From assembly GCF_000282035.1 (NCBI RefSeq), contig NZ_AKKA01000009.1:1-64000 (forward strand): 64,000 nt of DNA. The letters are read 5' to 3'. A program made the translations under genes and the position numbers. This stretch comes from Rhizobium sp. CF122 (GTDB taxonomy: Bacteria > Pseudomonadota > Alphaproteobacteria > Rhizobiales > Rhizobiaceae). Positions 16,236-25,002 of this stretch are shown in pieces (position 1 is the first letter of the stretch; every line of letters begins with the position of its first letter). The notes below the pieces were generated by a model that ran no database searches, was not told where the DNA came from, and saw nothing but the letters and a program-made list of their open reading frames with translations.

Positions 16236-17267
16236 TTATTCGCGTTCCGCAGACTTGGCCCAGAGATTGATGTCGGCCTCGCGGGCGTAGCCATCGATCT
16301 CCTTGAGTTCCTCGGCCGTGAAGTCGAGATTGTCGAGCGCTTTGACACAATCGACGATTTGCGACGAGCGGCTGGCGCCGATCAGCGCCGACGTCACCCG
16401 GTCGCCACGCAGCACCCAGGCGATCGCCATCTGTGCCAGCGTCTGGCCGCGGCGCTCCGCGATCTCGTTGAGCTTGCGGATGTTGTCGATGATCTGAGGA
16501 CGGATGAACTCCTTCTTCAGGAAGTGGTTCTGGGCCGCACGGCTGTCCTGAGGGATGCCGCCGAGGTACTTCGTCGTCAGCATGCCCTGCGCCAGCGGCG
16601 AGAACACGATCGAGCCCATACCGACGTCATCGAGCGTGTCGAGCAGCTTGTCGTCCTCGACCCAGCGGTTGAGCATCGAATAGCTCGGCTGGTGGATCAG
16701 GCAAGGCGTGCCAAGGTCCTTCAGGATCGCTGCCGCCTCACGGGTACGCTGCGAATTATAGGACGAGATGCCGACATAGAGCGCGCGGCCGGAGCGCACG
16801 ATATGGTCGAGTGCGCCGCATGTCTCTTCCAGCGGCGTATCCGGATCGAAGCGGTGCGAATAGAAGATATCGACATAGTCGAGGCCCATGCGCTTCAGGC
16901 TCTGGTCGCACGAGGCGATCAGGTACTTGCGGCTGCCCCACTCGCCGTAAGGACCGGGCCACATGTCGTAGCCAGCCTTGGACGAGATGATCAGTTGGTC
17001 ACGCAGACCTGAAAATTCGGTGCGCAGGATTTCGCCGAAGGCGGTCTCGGCTCTGCCAGGAGGCGGGCCGTAGTTGTTGGCGAGGTCGAAATGGGTGATG
17101 CCGAGATCGAAGGCGGTGCGGCACATGTCGATCTTGCGGTCATGCGGCGTGTCACCGCCGAAATTGTGCCAGAGGCCGAGGGAGACGGCCGGCAGCTTCA
17201 GGCCTGAACGGCCCGTGCGGTTATACTTCATCTTTGAATAGCGGTCGGAAGCCGGTTGCCAGCTCAT
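16236..17267 (-). CDS. Aldo/keto reductase (YghZ/L-glyceraldehyde-3-phosphate reductase type)
   Basis: An NADPH-dependent TIM-barrel reductase, 343 residues. Catalytic tetrad positions are visible: Asp in THFDLANNYG, with Tyr in the same segment, Lys in IISSKAGYDMWPGPYGEWG, and His in DIFYSHRFDP. The segment MWPGPYGEWGSRKYL is typical of the YghZ/Kv-beta-like subfamily. Cofactor-binding elements near the C-terminus read DRVTSALIGASRSSQI. In this operon it probably reduces a sugar-derived aldehyde; the substrate is unknown. It is flanked by hairpins on both sides. Confidence 0.92.
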   Translation of the reverse strand: MSWQPASDRYSKMKYNRTGRSGLKLPAVSLGLWHNFGGDTPHDRKIDMCRTAFDLGITHFDLANNYGPPPGRAETAFGEILRTEFSGLRDQLIISSKAGYDMWPGPYGEWGSRKYLIASCDQSLKRMGLDYVDIFYSHRFDPDTPLEETCGALDHIVRSGRALYVGISSYNSQRTREAAAILKDLGTPCLIHQPSYSMLNRWVEDDKLLDTLDDVGMGSIVFSPLAQGMLTTKYLGGIPQDSRAAQNHFLKKEFIRPQIIDNIRKLNEIAERRGQTLAQMAIAWVLRGDRVTSALIGASRSSQIVDCVKALDNLDFTAEELKEIDGYAREADINLWAKSAERE

Positions 17268-17283
17268 AATTCTGATCCTTTAA

Positions 17284-17313
17284 GCAAAAAGGCGCGGGCT
17301 CGTCGCCCGCGCC
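17284..17313 (-). terminator. Strong hairpin terminator after the Gfo/Idh/MocA gene
   Basis: 9-bp GC stem GGCGCGGGC / GCCCGCGCC with a 5-base loop, followed on the minus strand by TTTTTGC. It sits between two genes of the same direction. Confidence 0.88.
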
Positions 17314-17334
17314 GGACCATAGTCCTTTGGACGC

Positions 17335-18468
17335 TTACTTCAAGAGCGCCTGTGCCTCTTCGATGCCGAGGGCGGCCGGCTGCGTGCAGGTCGTCGTCAG
17401 CTCGATGAAGCGGCCTTCCTCGCCCGACTTCAGGATCGAAGTCATGACGTCGACGCCGTGCAGCGTGCGATCGAGCGAGCAACGCGCATCGCGGCCCTCG
17501 ATGATCGCCATCGCCATGTCGGCGAGACCTGCGGTGCGGTAGTTGGCGCGCGGTCCCTGCGGGCTTTCCTGGTTGAAGATCCCGAACGGATGCTCCCAGC
17601 CGTCCAGCGCCTTGATCTCCTTGTCGCGGCCGCTGGCCTCGACGACACCGCCGAAAAAGTTCGGGTCCGGGACGTAGAGCGAACCGTCGGTGCCGTAGAG
17701 CTCCATGTTGGCATGGCGGTGAGACCAGACGTCCCAGCTCGCCGTCAGCGTGACGGTCGCGCCGCTGACGAATTCGAGGATCGCCTGGATCGTCGTCGGC
17801 GTCTTGACCGGGATGATCTCGCCATGACGCGGCTGGCTGGTGATCGTACGGGTGTCGGACGCCATGGAGGTCATGGCGCCGACGCGCTTCACCGGACCGA
17901 TCAGGTTGATCAGGTTGGCGATGTAGTAAGGGCCGAGATCGAGGATCGGACCGCCGCCGGGCAGGAAGAAGAAGTCCGGGTTTGGATGCCACATCTCCAT
18001 GCCCGGGCTCATGACATAGCACGCACCCGAGGTGACGCGGCCGATGCCGCCTTCGTCGATGTACTTGCGGGCAAGCTGATGCGCGCCGCCGAGGAAGGTA
18101 TCCGGAGCGCAACCGACGGAGAGGTTCTTCTCCTTGGCGATGCGGCGCAGCTCTTCACCCTGCTCGAGGGTGAGAACCAGCGGCTTTTCCGAATAGACAT
18201 GCTTGCCGGCTTCGAGGATCGCCTTCGAGACCGGGAAATGCGCGTCGGGGATGGTGAGGTTGACGATGACGTCGATCTCGTCATTGGCGAGAAGCTCGTC
18301 GATCGTCTGCGCCTTGACGCCATATTCTTCCGCGCGGGCCTGGGCGGCCTGCACGTTGATATCGGCGCAGGCCAGAACCTTCAGCCCCTTGAAAAGGGGC
18401 GAAAGCGAAAAGTAGGTGGTGGAGATGTTGCCGCATCCGATGATGCCGACGCCAAGTTCCTTGGTCAT
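17335..18468 (-). CDS. Gfo/Idh/MocA family sugar dehydrogenase
   Basis: NAD(P)-dependent oxidoreductase of sugars or inositols, 377 residues. An N-terminal Rossmann fold starts GVGIIGCGNISTTYF, with a following NLTIPDAHFPVSKAILEAGK and the family motif HVYSEKPLVLT (Lys of EKP). The C-terminal alpha/beta substrate domain (GARVTSGACYVMSPG ... DLGPYYIANLINL) is complete. It is 8 bases downstream of the sugar isomerase/epimerase, a pairing common in inositol and keto-sugar catabolism. The substrate is not identified. Confidence 0.92.
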   Translation of the reverse strand: MTKELGVGIIGCGNISTTYFSLSPLFKGLKVLACADINVQAAQARAEEYGVKAQTIDELLANDEIDVIVNLTIPDAHFPVSKAILEAGKHVYSEKPLVLTLEQGEELRRIAKEKNLSVGCAPDTFLGGAHQLARKYIDEGGIGRVTSGACYVMSPGMEMWHPNPDFFFLPGGGPILDLGPYYIANLINLIGPVKRVGAMTSMASDTRTITSQPRHGEIIPVKTPTTIQAILEFVSGATVTLTASWDVWSHRHANMELYGTDGSLYVPDPNFFGGVVEASGRDKEIKALDGWEHPFGIFNQESPQGPRANYRTAGLADMAMAIIEGRDARCSLDRTLHGVDVMTSILKSGEEGRFIELTTTCTQPAALGIEEAQALLK

Positions 18469-18476
18469 GATGTGCC

Positions 18477-19238
18477 TCAGTATGTCTTGAAGGATGCGAT
18501 CGAGCGGGTGATCAGGCGATCGACATCAGCCGGGTTGTCGTGCTCGACGACGTAGTGCTTGGTCTTGGTGCCCTTGAGGGCTGCGACGAGCTTTGCCCAA
18601 GGCAGCGTGCCGTGGCCGACATCGGCCCAGCCATCCTCGTTCTTGTTCTCGCCTGCCAGCGCAATGTCCTTGACATGAGCCGAGGTGATCCGAGACCCGA
18701 GCTTTTCGATCCAGGCGAACGGATCGGCACCGCCACGAACGACCCAGGCGATATCGGCTTCCCAGGAAATATCAGGCGCGCCTTCGAAGATGCGCTCGAT
18801 CGGCAGAGAACCGTCGGCAAGCTTCGCGAACTCAAAATCGTGGTTGTGCCAGCCGAACTCATAGCCCGCATCCTTGTAGGGCTTGCTCATTTCCTGCAGG
18901 CGCTTGCCGAATGCCAGCCAGCCGGCAGCATCGGTCGGGCGCTGATCGGCCGCCAGGTGGGGAGCATAGATCGAGTCCATGCCGAGGATCTTGGCAATAT
19001 TCAGCGACTTCTTGACTTCGCCGTCGAGGAAATCGGGACTGAAATGTCCGCTGGCCATGACAAGGCCGTTCTTGTCGAGTTCCGCACGCAGGCTCTTCAG
19101 GCCGGCATCGTCGAGATCCGCGTAGATGCCGCCAAAGCCTTCGACTTCCTGATAGCCGGCCTTGCCGAGCTTTTCGAAGATCGCAGAATAGGGCTGGAAG
19201 TTACGGGCGCTGTAAAGCTGAAAACTCAGTTTCGTCAT
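18477..19238 (-). CDS. Sugar phosphate isomerase/epimerase (xylose isomerase-like TIM barrel)
   Basis: An AP-endonuclease-2/xylose-isomerase-like barrel of 253 residues that binds divalent metal and rearranges sugars. Features are the N-terminal QLYSARNF, the metal-site acids and histidines in GWHNHDFEF, ISWEADIAWVVRGGADP, SAHVKDIALAG and VGHGTLPWAKL, and the C-terminal KHYVVEHDNPAD. Two adjacent ATG codons follow GAGGAGGA; the second (19238) has the better spacing. It is operonic with the Gfo/Idh/MocA gene. Confidence 0.9.
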   Translation of the reverse strand: MTKLSFQLYSARNFQPYSAIFEKLGKAGYQEVEGFGGIYADLDDAGLKSLRAELDKNGLVMASGHFSPDFLDGEVKKSLNIAKILGMDSIYAPHLAADQRPTDAAGWLAFGKRLQEMSKPYKDAGYEFGWHNHDFEFAKLADGSLPIERIFEGAPDISWEADIAWVVRGGADPFAWIEKLGSRITSAHVKDIALAGENKNEDGWADVGHGTLPWAKLVAALKGTKTKHYVVEHDNPADVDRLITRSIASFKTY

Positions 19239-19280
19239 CATTCCTCCTCGGGCCTCGTGCCCATTGCATTTCAGTCAGGA

Positions 19281-21746
19281 TCAATCCACGGACTGGCAGG
19301 ATTGCAGGTCGTAGAAACGGAAGTCCGGCAGTGCGTCGCTCTCCAGCGACTTGGCCGGGGTGAAGGTAATGCGGCGCGTCTCGCCCGCCGCCAGATCGAA
19401 GGCATTGTCGGAATACTTGCCGTCGGTGTCGGTCTCGATCATCACGAAGAGCGCCAGTCCCTTGGCGGTGACGTTGAGGCAGACGGAGCCATCCTCCTCG
19501 ACATATTCGTGCGTCACCATCAGGCCTGCCGGCTCCAGCTCCAAGGCCTTGTAGGTGCCGTGGACATAGTGCCCCTCGCCGCCCATGCCGTTCGACGCCG
19601 TGAAGCGCCAGGCAAGCAATGTACCCGTCGGTAGATCCGCCACGTCGATGGTTGCGGCGGTAACTGCCGCATCAGGCGTGCAGACCGCCTGAACATCCTT
19701 CAGGTGCTTGCGCTCGCCCTTCATGTCGAGCACCGAGATCGACAGATCGACGCTGACTTCGGCCAGCGTGTCGTTGACCAGCGAAAAGCGGATCGTCTTG
19801 CTGTCCTCATCGGGAATCGCCGCCACAGCGACCGGCTGGAAGAAGCGCTTGACGAGATAGTGCATCGCCTTCCAGCGACCGCCGTAATCAAGGCTCGACC
19901 AAGAGGCAACCGGCCATGTGTCGTTGAGCTGCCAGTAGATCGTGCCCATGCAATGCGGCTTCAGCGAGCGCCAGTATTCCACCGCCGTCTTGATCGCGAT
20001 ACCCTGCTGGATCTGGCTGAGATAGACGAAGTTCGGGAAATCCTTCGGGAAGCGGAAGTAGCGGAACATCGTCCCGGCAATGCGCTCATTGCCGCCGGCA
20101 TTCTTCTGGTGCAGCTCCATGACCGGCGACGCGACGTTCATATCCTTGGCGTCGGCATAGGTCTTGATGACGGGCAGCGACGTATAGGACTGGAAGCCGA
20201 ACTCCGAGCAGAAGCGCGGGCGCACCGTGCGATAGTTGTCGAACGACTTGTTCTCGTGCCAGACCGACCAGTAGTGCATGTCGCCGGAACCGTCGGCATG
20301 CCAGGCATCGCCGAAATCGAGATAGCCGGACGCCGGGCTCGACGGCCACCAGATCGCGTCCGGCGCCGCCTTCTTCATCGCCTGCTCGATCGTCCGGTTG
20401 AGGCGGTCGTAGGAAACGAGGTAGCGGTCGCGGTCCTTCCGTGATTCCTCGAACCAGGTCAGTGCGCCGACCAGCTCGTTGTCACCGCACCACAGCGCGA
20501 TCGACGGATGCGAGTTCAGGCGGCGGACCTGATAGTCGACCTCGAGCGTGACGTTGTCGAGGAAGTCCTCGGTTGAGGGATAAAGATTGCAGGCGAACAT
20601 GAAGTCCTGCCAGATCACCAGGCCGAGCCGATCGCACAGATCGTAGAAATGGTCGTGCTCGTAAAAGCCGCCGCCCCAGACGCGGATCATGTTCATGTTG
20701 GCGGCCTTGGCCGACTGCAGCAGATCCTTGCTCTTCTCAGGGCTCGACAGCGAGAAAAGCGCGTCGGCCGGGATCCAGTTGGCACCGCGGCAGAAGATTT
20801 CGCGGCCGTTGACCTTCAACGCGAAACGGCTGCCGGCAGCATCGGGTGTCGTGATGAGTTCGACCGTGCGAAGGCCGATCTGCTTGGTCACCGCATCCGT
20901 CGGCAAATCGACCGTCAGTGCATATAGCGCCTGCTCGCCGCTGCCCGCCGGCCACCAGAGCCGCGGCTTGTCGATTTCGAAGACATGATTGACCACCGTC
21001 TCGCCGGCACCAACGCCGACGTCGAGACGAACGCGCTCACCATCGAGCGAGAAATGGACCGGCACGATGCCGGGGTTCTTGGCAAACAACGTCGCGCTGA
21101 CCTGCAGATCCACGGAACCGTTGAGATTGTGCACCTGCCGCGTCGTGACGTGCTCGATGCGAGCCGTCTCGAGCTTGCGCAACGCGATCGTGCCGTAGAG
21201 CCCAAGGGGGGCAATCGCGATGTTCCAGTCCCAGCCGAAATGGCACTGTGGCTTGCGCAGCATGTTGCCGTTGGGGATAGGCGAATTGCCTGTCGAATAG
21301 GGAATATAGAAGGGCTGCCTAGCCTGCCGGTCGGCGCCGGCCGCAATGCTCGAATGCAGGACGACGCGAATAACATTCTCGCCGGCCTTCAACTGGCCGC
21401 CGACGTCAGGTCGATAGCGCCGAAAGCTGTTATCTGCGAGCAAAACCGGCGAGCCGTTGATGAAGACGGCAGCCACCGTATCGAGATAGTCGATATCGAG
21501 ATACCAGTCGCCATCCGGCTCCGACAGCGTGAAGCTACGCTCGAGCACCCAGTCGCGATGCGCCACCCACTGAACGACTTCCTCGTTGCGGCCGAAAAAT
21601 GGATCGGGAATGAGCTCGGCGGCATGCAGGGCAGTGTGCACATCGCCCGGCAGCTTAATCGATGTCGTGACTTCGCCATCGGCTGAAGTGAGCGTCCACG
21701 ATCCTGATAGGTCGAGGTTAAACCCATTTGTCGGCAAGAATGTCAT
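19281..21746 (-). CDS. Glycoside hydrolase family 2 beta-mannosidase
   Basis: An exo-beta-mannosidase of 821 residues that cleaves terminal beta-1,4-mannose; no signal peptide, so it works on imported oligosaccharides. The N-terminal jelly roll is in the mannosidase style (LPGDVHTALHAAELIPDPFF, HRDWVLERSFTL, YLDIDYLDTVAAVFINGSPV). NGREIFCRGANWIPADALF then opens the TIM barrel. The acid/base Glu lies in ALWCGDNELVG and the nucleophile Glu in RPRFCSEFGFQSY. C-terminal beta-sandwich domains follow. It lies between the ABC transporter and the sugar isomerase, which supports beta-mannoside or gluco/galactomannan breakdown. Confidence 0.93.
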   Translation of the reverse strand: MTFLPTNGFNLDLSGSWTLTSADGEVTTSIKLPGDVHTALHAAELIPDPFFGRNEEVVQWVAHRDWVLERSFTLSEPDGDWYLDIDYLDTVAAVFINGSPVLLADNSFRRYRPDVGGQLKAGENVIRVVLHSSIAAGADRQARQPFYIPYSTGNSPIPNGNMLRKPQCHFGWDWNIAIAPLGLYGTIALRKLETARIEHVTTRQVHNLNGSVDLQVSATLFAKNPGIVPVHFSLDGERVRLDVGVGAGETVVNHVFEIDKPRLWWPAGSGEQALYALTVDLPTDAVTKQIGLRTVELITTPDAAGSRFALKVNGREIFCRGANWIPADALFSLSSPEKSKDLLQSAKAANMNMIRVWGGGFYEHDHFYDLCDRLGLVIWQDFMFACNLYPSTEDFLDNVTLEVDYQVRRLNSHPSIALWCGDNELVGALTWFEESRKDRDRYLVSYDRLNRTIEQAMKKAAPDAIWWPSSPASGYLDFGDAWHADGSGDMHYWSVWHENKSFDNYRTVRPRFCSEFGFQSYTSLPVIKTYADAKDMNVASPVMELHQKNAGGNERIAGTMFRYFRFPKDFPNFVYLSQIQQGIAIKTAVEYWRSLKPHCMGTIYWQLNDTWPVASWSSLDYGGRWKAMHYLVKRFFQPVAVAAIPDEDSKTIRFSLVNDTLAEVSVDLSISVLDMKGERKHLKDVQAVCTPDAAVTAATIDVADLPTGTLLAWRFTASNGMGGEGHYVHGTYKALELEPAGLMVTHEYVEEDGSVCLNVTAKGLALFVMIETDTDGKYSDNAFDLAAGETRRITFTPAKSLESDALPDFRFYDLQSCQSVD

Positions 21747-21833
21747 AGTATTATCCCGATCGGGCCGCGCTTGGGAATGCCCGCACCCGCGAGCCGCAGC
21801 CGAACTTGGTGGCCAGGTGGCCGATTAGACGAA

Positions 21834-21857
21834 CGGGCGGAACCGAAGCTCCGCCCG
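21834..21857 (-). terminator. Hairpin between ABC ATPase and GH2 genes
   Basis: 8-bp stem CGGGCGGA / TCCGCCCG with an 8-base loop in the 120-base gap. The T-tail is weak (GTTCGTCTAATC). It may be a partial terminator or an RNA-stability element. Confidence 0.5.
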
Positions 21858-21868
21858 CATTGCGGTTT

Positions 21869-22954
21869 CTAAAGGCGAAGCTCGGTCTCGGCATCGAAGA
21901 TCGACGCCAGCGACATGTCGAAGCCGAGCTTGACAGCCGAGCCCGGGCTGAAGCGGCGTGCGCCATTGATGCGCACCGACATCGTGTGGCCGGCATGCTT
22001 CAGCCAGAGCAGGTTATCGGCGCCCATCGGTTCCTCAATGTCGACGGTTGCATCGTGAACCTCAGCACCGAGATTCTCGTTGACCTTCACATGTTCCGGA
22101 CGAACGCCGAGGATGACCTTGCGCCCGGCCTGCAGCACTTCGGGCGTTTCATAGTCTGCGACAGAGAAATTCACGCCGTTGGCAGTGAAGAACGTCTGGT
22201 CGCCCTGCTTGGCGATCTCGCCGTGCAGGAAATTCATCGACGGCGATCCAATGAAGCCGGCAACGAAGAGATTGCGTGGCTTGTTGTAGATCGTCGTCGG
22301 ATCGGCGAGTTGCTGGATGATGCCGCTCTTCATGATCGCGATGCGGTCGGCCAAGGTCAGCGCTTCGATCTGGTCGTGCGTGACGTAGATCATCGTATTG
22401 TTCAGCGACTGGTGCAGACGCTTGATTTCGACACGCAGTTCCGAGCGCAGCTTGGCGTCGAGGTTCGACAGCGGTTCGTCGAACAGGAACACGTCCACAT
22501 CGCGCACCAGGGCGCGGCCGATCGCGACGCGCTGGCGTTGGCCGCCCGAAAGCTCGGCCGGCTTGCGCTTCAGGAGCGGCTGGATCTGCAGGATCTCGGC
22601 GGCACGCGCAACGCGCTTGTCGATTTCCTGCTGCGGCACCTTGGCAACCTGAAGACCGAAGGACAGGTTTTTCTCGACGCTCATCTGCGGATAGAGCGCG
22701 TAGGACTGGAACACCATACCGATGCCGCGGTCCTTGGGCTCCTCCCAGGTGACATTCTTGCCCTTAATGAAGATCTGACCGTCCGACGCATCGAGCAGAC
22801 CGGCGATGCAGTTCAGCAAAGTGGACTTGCCGCAGCCTGAAGAGCCAAGCAGCACGAGGAATTCGCCGTTGTTGATTTCGAGATTGAGGTCCTTGAGCAC
22901 GCTGACCGCGCCGAAATTCAACGAAAGATCTCTGATGGAAACGCTCGAATTCAT
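21869..22954 (-). CDS. Sugar ABC transporter ATP-binding protein (UgpC/MalK type)
   Basis: The cytoplasmic ATPase of a carbohydrate importer, 361 residues. Walker A LLGSSGCGKSTLLN, Q-loop FQSYALYP, signature LSGGQRQRVAIGRALVRD, Walker B VFLFDEPLSNLDAK and switch-His YVTHDQIEALTLADRI are intact. The C-terminal MalK-type regulatory OB domain starts around residue 240 (VNFSVADYET ... VILGVRPEHVKV). It begins 3 bases after the second permease's stop, so it is translationally tied to it. It couples to the two MalF/MalG-type permeases above. Confidence 0.95.
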   Translation of the reverse strand: MNSSVSIRDLSLNFGAVSVLKDLNLEINNGEFLVLLGSSGCGKSTLLNCIAGLLDASDGQIFIKGKNVTWEEPKDRGIGMVFQSYALYPQMSVEKNLSFGLQVAKVPQQEIDKRVARAAEILQIQPLLKRKPAELSGGQRQRVAIGRALVRDVDVFLFDEPLSNLDAKLRSELRVEIKRLHQSLNNTMIYVTHDQIEALTLADRIAIMKSGIIQQLADPTTIYNKPRNLFVAGFIGSPSMNFLHGEIAKQGDQTFFTANGVNFSVADYETPEVLQAGRKVILGVRPEHVKVNENLGAEVHDATVDIEEPMGADNLLWLKHAGHTMSVRINGARRFSPGSAVKLGFDMSLASIFDAETELRL

Positions 22955-22957
22955 GGA

Positions 22958-23893
22958 TCAGCCTTTCACTGCGCCGGCGGCGATGCCACGGACGAAAAGT
23001 CGTCCCGACACGAAATAGACAACGAGCGGCACCAGACCCGTGAGGATCGTTGCGGCCATATTGACGTTGTATTCCTTCACGCCTTGGACAGAATTGACGA
23101 TGTTGTTGAGCTGCACGGTCATCGGATAGGTGTCAGGCCTTGTGAAGACGACACCGAACAGGAAGTCGTTCCAGATACCGGTGACCTGCAGGATCATGGC
23201 GACGACGAAGATCGGCAGCGACATGGGCAGCATGATCTTGAAGAAGATCTGCCAGAAGCCTGCCCCGTCGATACGCGCAGCCTTGAAAAGTTCCTGCGGC
23301 AGCGACGCGAAGTAGTTGCGGAACAGCAGCGTCAGGATCGGCATGCCGAAGATGCTGTGCACGACAATCAGGCCCGTCAGCGTTCCGTAGATGCCGATCT
23401 CGCGCAGCACGATGACGATCGGATAGATCATGACCTGATAGGGAATGAATGCACCGACGACGAGGATCGAGAAGAAGAGTTCTGATCCCTTGAATCGCCA
23501 GTTGGCGAGCGCGTAGCCGTTGACAGAGGCAATGGCGATCGAGACGATCACCGAAGGAACCGTGATGCGCACCGAATTCCAGAAGCCGCGCGAGAGGCCA
23601 TCGCAGTTGAGACCCGTGCAGGCGGTCGCCCACGCCTTTACCCAGGGCTCGAAGGTGATTTCGAGCGGCGGTGCGAAGATGTTGCCAAGCCGGATTTCCG
23701 GCATGCCCTTCAGCGACGTGACGATCATCACGTAGAGCGGAAGCAGGTAATAGGCCGCGGCGACGAAAAGCGTGCCGTAGAGCATGATGTTGCGCGGAGA
23801 GATCACCCGCTTCGGCTTCGGGCCGCTAGGGCCGGAGACGGACCTGTCGGAGATGCGACCATCGGCAGTCTTGAGAGCAATAGCATCAGGCAC
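22958..23893 (-). CDS. Sugar ABC transporter permease, MalG type
   Basis: An inner-membrane permease, 311 residues, six predicted helices. The EAA loop reads ELFKAARIDGAGFWQIFFKI and the protein ends with a short cytosolic tail. The GTG at 23893 is chosen because GGAGGG lies about 7 bases before it and it overlaps the stop of the partner permease by 8 bases (GTGCCTGA); the longer open frame upstream is the partner's coding sequence. The N-terminal cytosolic extension (about 35 residues, Ser/Pro/Lys) precedes the first membrane helix. Confidence 0.93.
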   Translation of the reverse strand: MPDAIALKTADGRISDRSVSGPSGPKPKRVISPRNIMLYGTLFVAAAYYLLPLYVMIVTSLKGMPEIRLGNIFAPPLEITFEPWVKAWATACTGLNCDGLSRGFWNSVRITVPSVIVSIAIASVNGYALANWRFKGSELFFSILVVGAFIPYQVMIYPIVIVLREIGIYGTLTGLIVVHSIFGMPILTLLFRNYFASLPQELFKAARIDGAGFWQIFFKIMLPMSLPIFVVAMILQVTGIWNDFLFGVVFTRPDTYPMTVQLNNIVNSVQGVKEYNVNMAATILTGLVPLVVYFVSGRLFVRGIAAGAVKG

Positions 23894-24788
23894 GTTTACG
23901 CCCTCCGAATTCCAGATAGGCCCAGGGAATGATGATGATCGCAACGGTGATCAGCATCATGGTCGAGGCAGCAAAGCCCTGCCCCAGATTCTGAGCCTGG
24001 AACATGTAGTCGTAGACGTATTTCGCGGGCACCTCCGACGCGATGCCGGGACCGCCGCTGGTCTGCGCCACCACGAGGTCATAGACCTTGACGATGCCGC
24101 TGGCGATGATGACGAGCGTCGTGATGAAGACAGGCCGCATCATCGGAATGACGATGAAGAGATAGGTCTTCCACATCGGGATGCCGTCGACGCGCGCAGC
24201 CTTCCAGATGTCTTCATCAATACCGCGCAGGCCGGCGAGCATCAGGCACATGACAAGACCCGTGCCTTGCCAGAGGGCGGCAATCAGGATGCCGTAGATG
24301 ACGATACTTGGCGTATAGAGCGGGTCAAAGGTGAAGCTCGTCCAGCCGAGCGAGCGCACCACCGACTGGACACCGAATTCGGGGTTGAGCACCCACTGCC
24401 ACACAAGGCCCGTCACGATGAAGGACAGGGCGAACGGATAGAGAAAGATCGTCCGGAACGTATTCTCGAACCGGATCTTCTGATCCATCAGCGCCGCCAG
24501 CACGAAACCGATCACCAGGCTGAAGATAAGCGAGAGAACGCCGTAGACAGCGAGGTTCTCGATGGAGACGATCCAGCGCGGAGCAGCCCAAAGGCGCTTG
24601 TATTGATCGAAACCGACGAAGCTCAACCGCGGAAGGAGCTTCGAGTTGGTGAATGAATAGAACACCGTCCAGACCGTGCCGCCGAGAAAGATAACAAGGG
24701 CGGTAAGGATCATGGGGATGGATGCAATCTTCGAATTCAGATTGCGCAGTAGCTGACTTGGCCGGCCTGCTTTCGCTTGACCCGTCAT
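23886..24788 (-). CDS. Sugar ABC transporter permease, MalF type
   Basis: 300 residues, six helices (first at about 25-48, VIFLGGTVWTVFYSF). The EAA loop is DIWKAARVDGIPMWKTYLFI. ATG 24788 is preceded by CAGGAGGAATTACA. It forms the heterodimeric membrane channel with the MalG-type partner. A long stable hairpin lies in the gap between the binding-protein gene and this gene. Confidence 0.94.
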   Translation of the reverse strand: MTGQAKAGRPSQLLRNLNSKIASIPMILTALVIFLGGTVWTVFYSFTNSKLLPRLSFVGFDQYKRLWAAPRWIVSIENLAVYGVLSLIFSLVIGFVLAALMDQKIRFENTFRTIFLYPFALSFIVTGLVWQWVLNPEFGVQSVVRSLGWTSFTFDPLYTPSIVIYGILIAALWQGTGLVMCLMLAGLRGIDEDIWKAARVDGIPMWKTYLFIVIPMMRPVFITTLVIIASGIVKVYDLVVAQTSGGPGIASEVPAKYVYDYMFQAQNLGQGFAASTMMLITVAIIIIPWAYLEFGGRKRA

Positions 24789-24951
24789 TGTAATTCCTCC
24801 TGAATCGCAATTCCTCTGTGATCCAGAGCGGCGAACCGTCTGCCGGTCGCCTCCTCTTCTCACTCCCGTACCGAGACCGGACGATCGCGCGTCAGCGCGT
24901 GTCAGTCGCGAGCGCTGCCGCCACCCGGATCACGATGGGAGTTCCGGGCAA

Positions 24952-24978
24952 ATCCGGCTCCGTCAGACGGAGCCGGAT
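24952..24978 (-). terminator. Stable intra-operon hairpin after the binding-protein gene
   Basis: 12-bp perfect stem ATCCGGCTCCGT / ACGGAGCCGGAT with a CAG loop and no T-run. In sugar ABC operons such hairpins protect the binding-protein mRNA from 3' decay or cause partial termination, giving more binding protein than permease. Confidence 0.75.
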
Positions 24979-25002
24979 CGCAACAGCATCGGAATGCAAC
25001 GA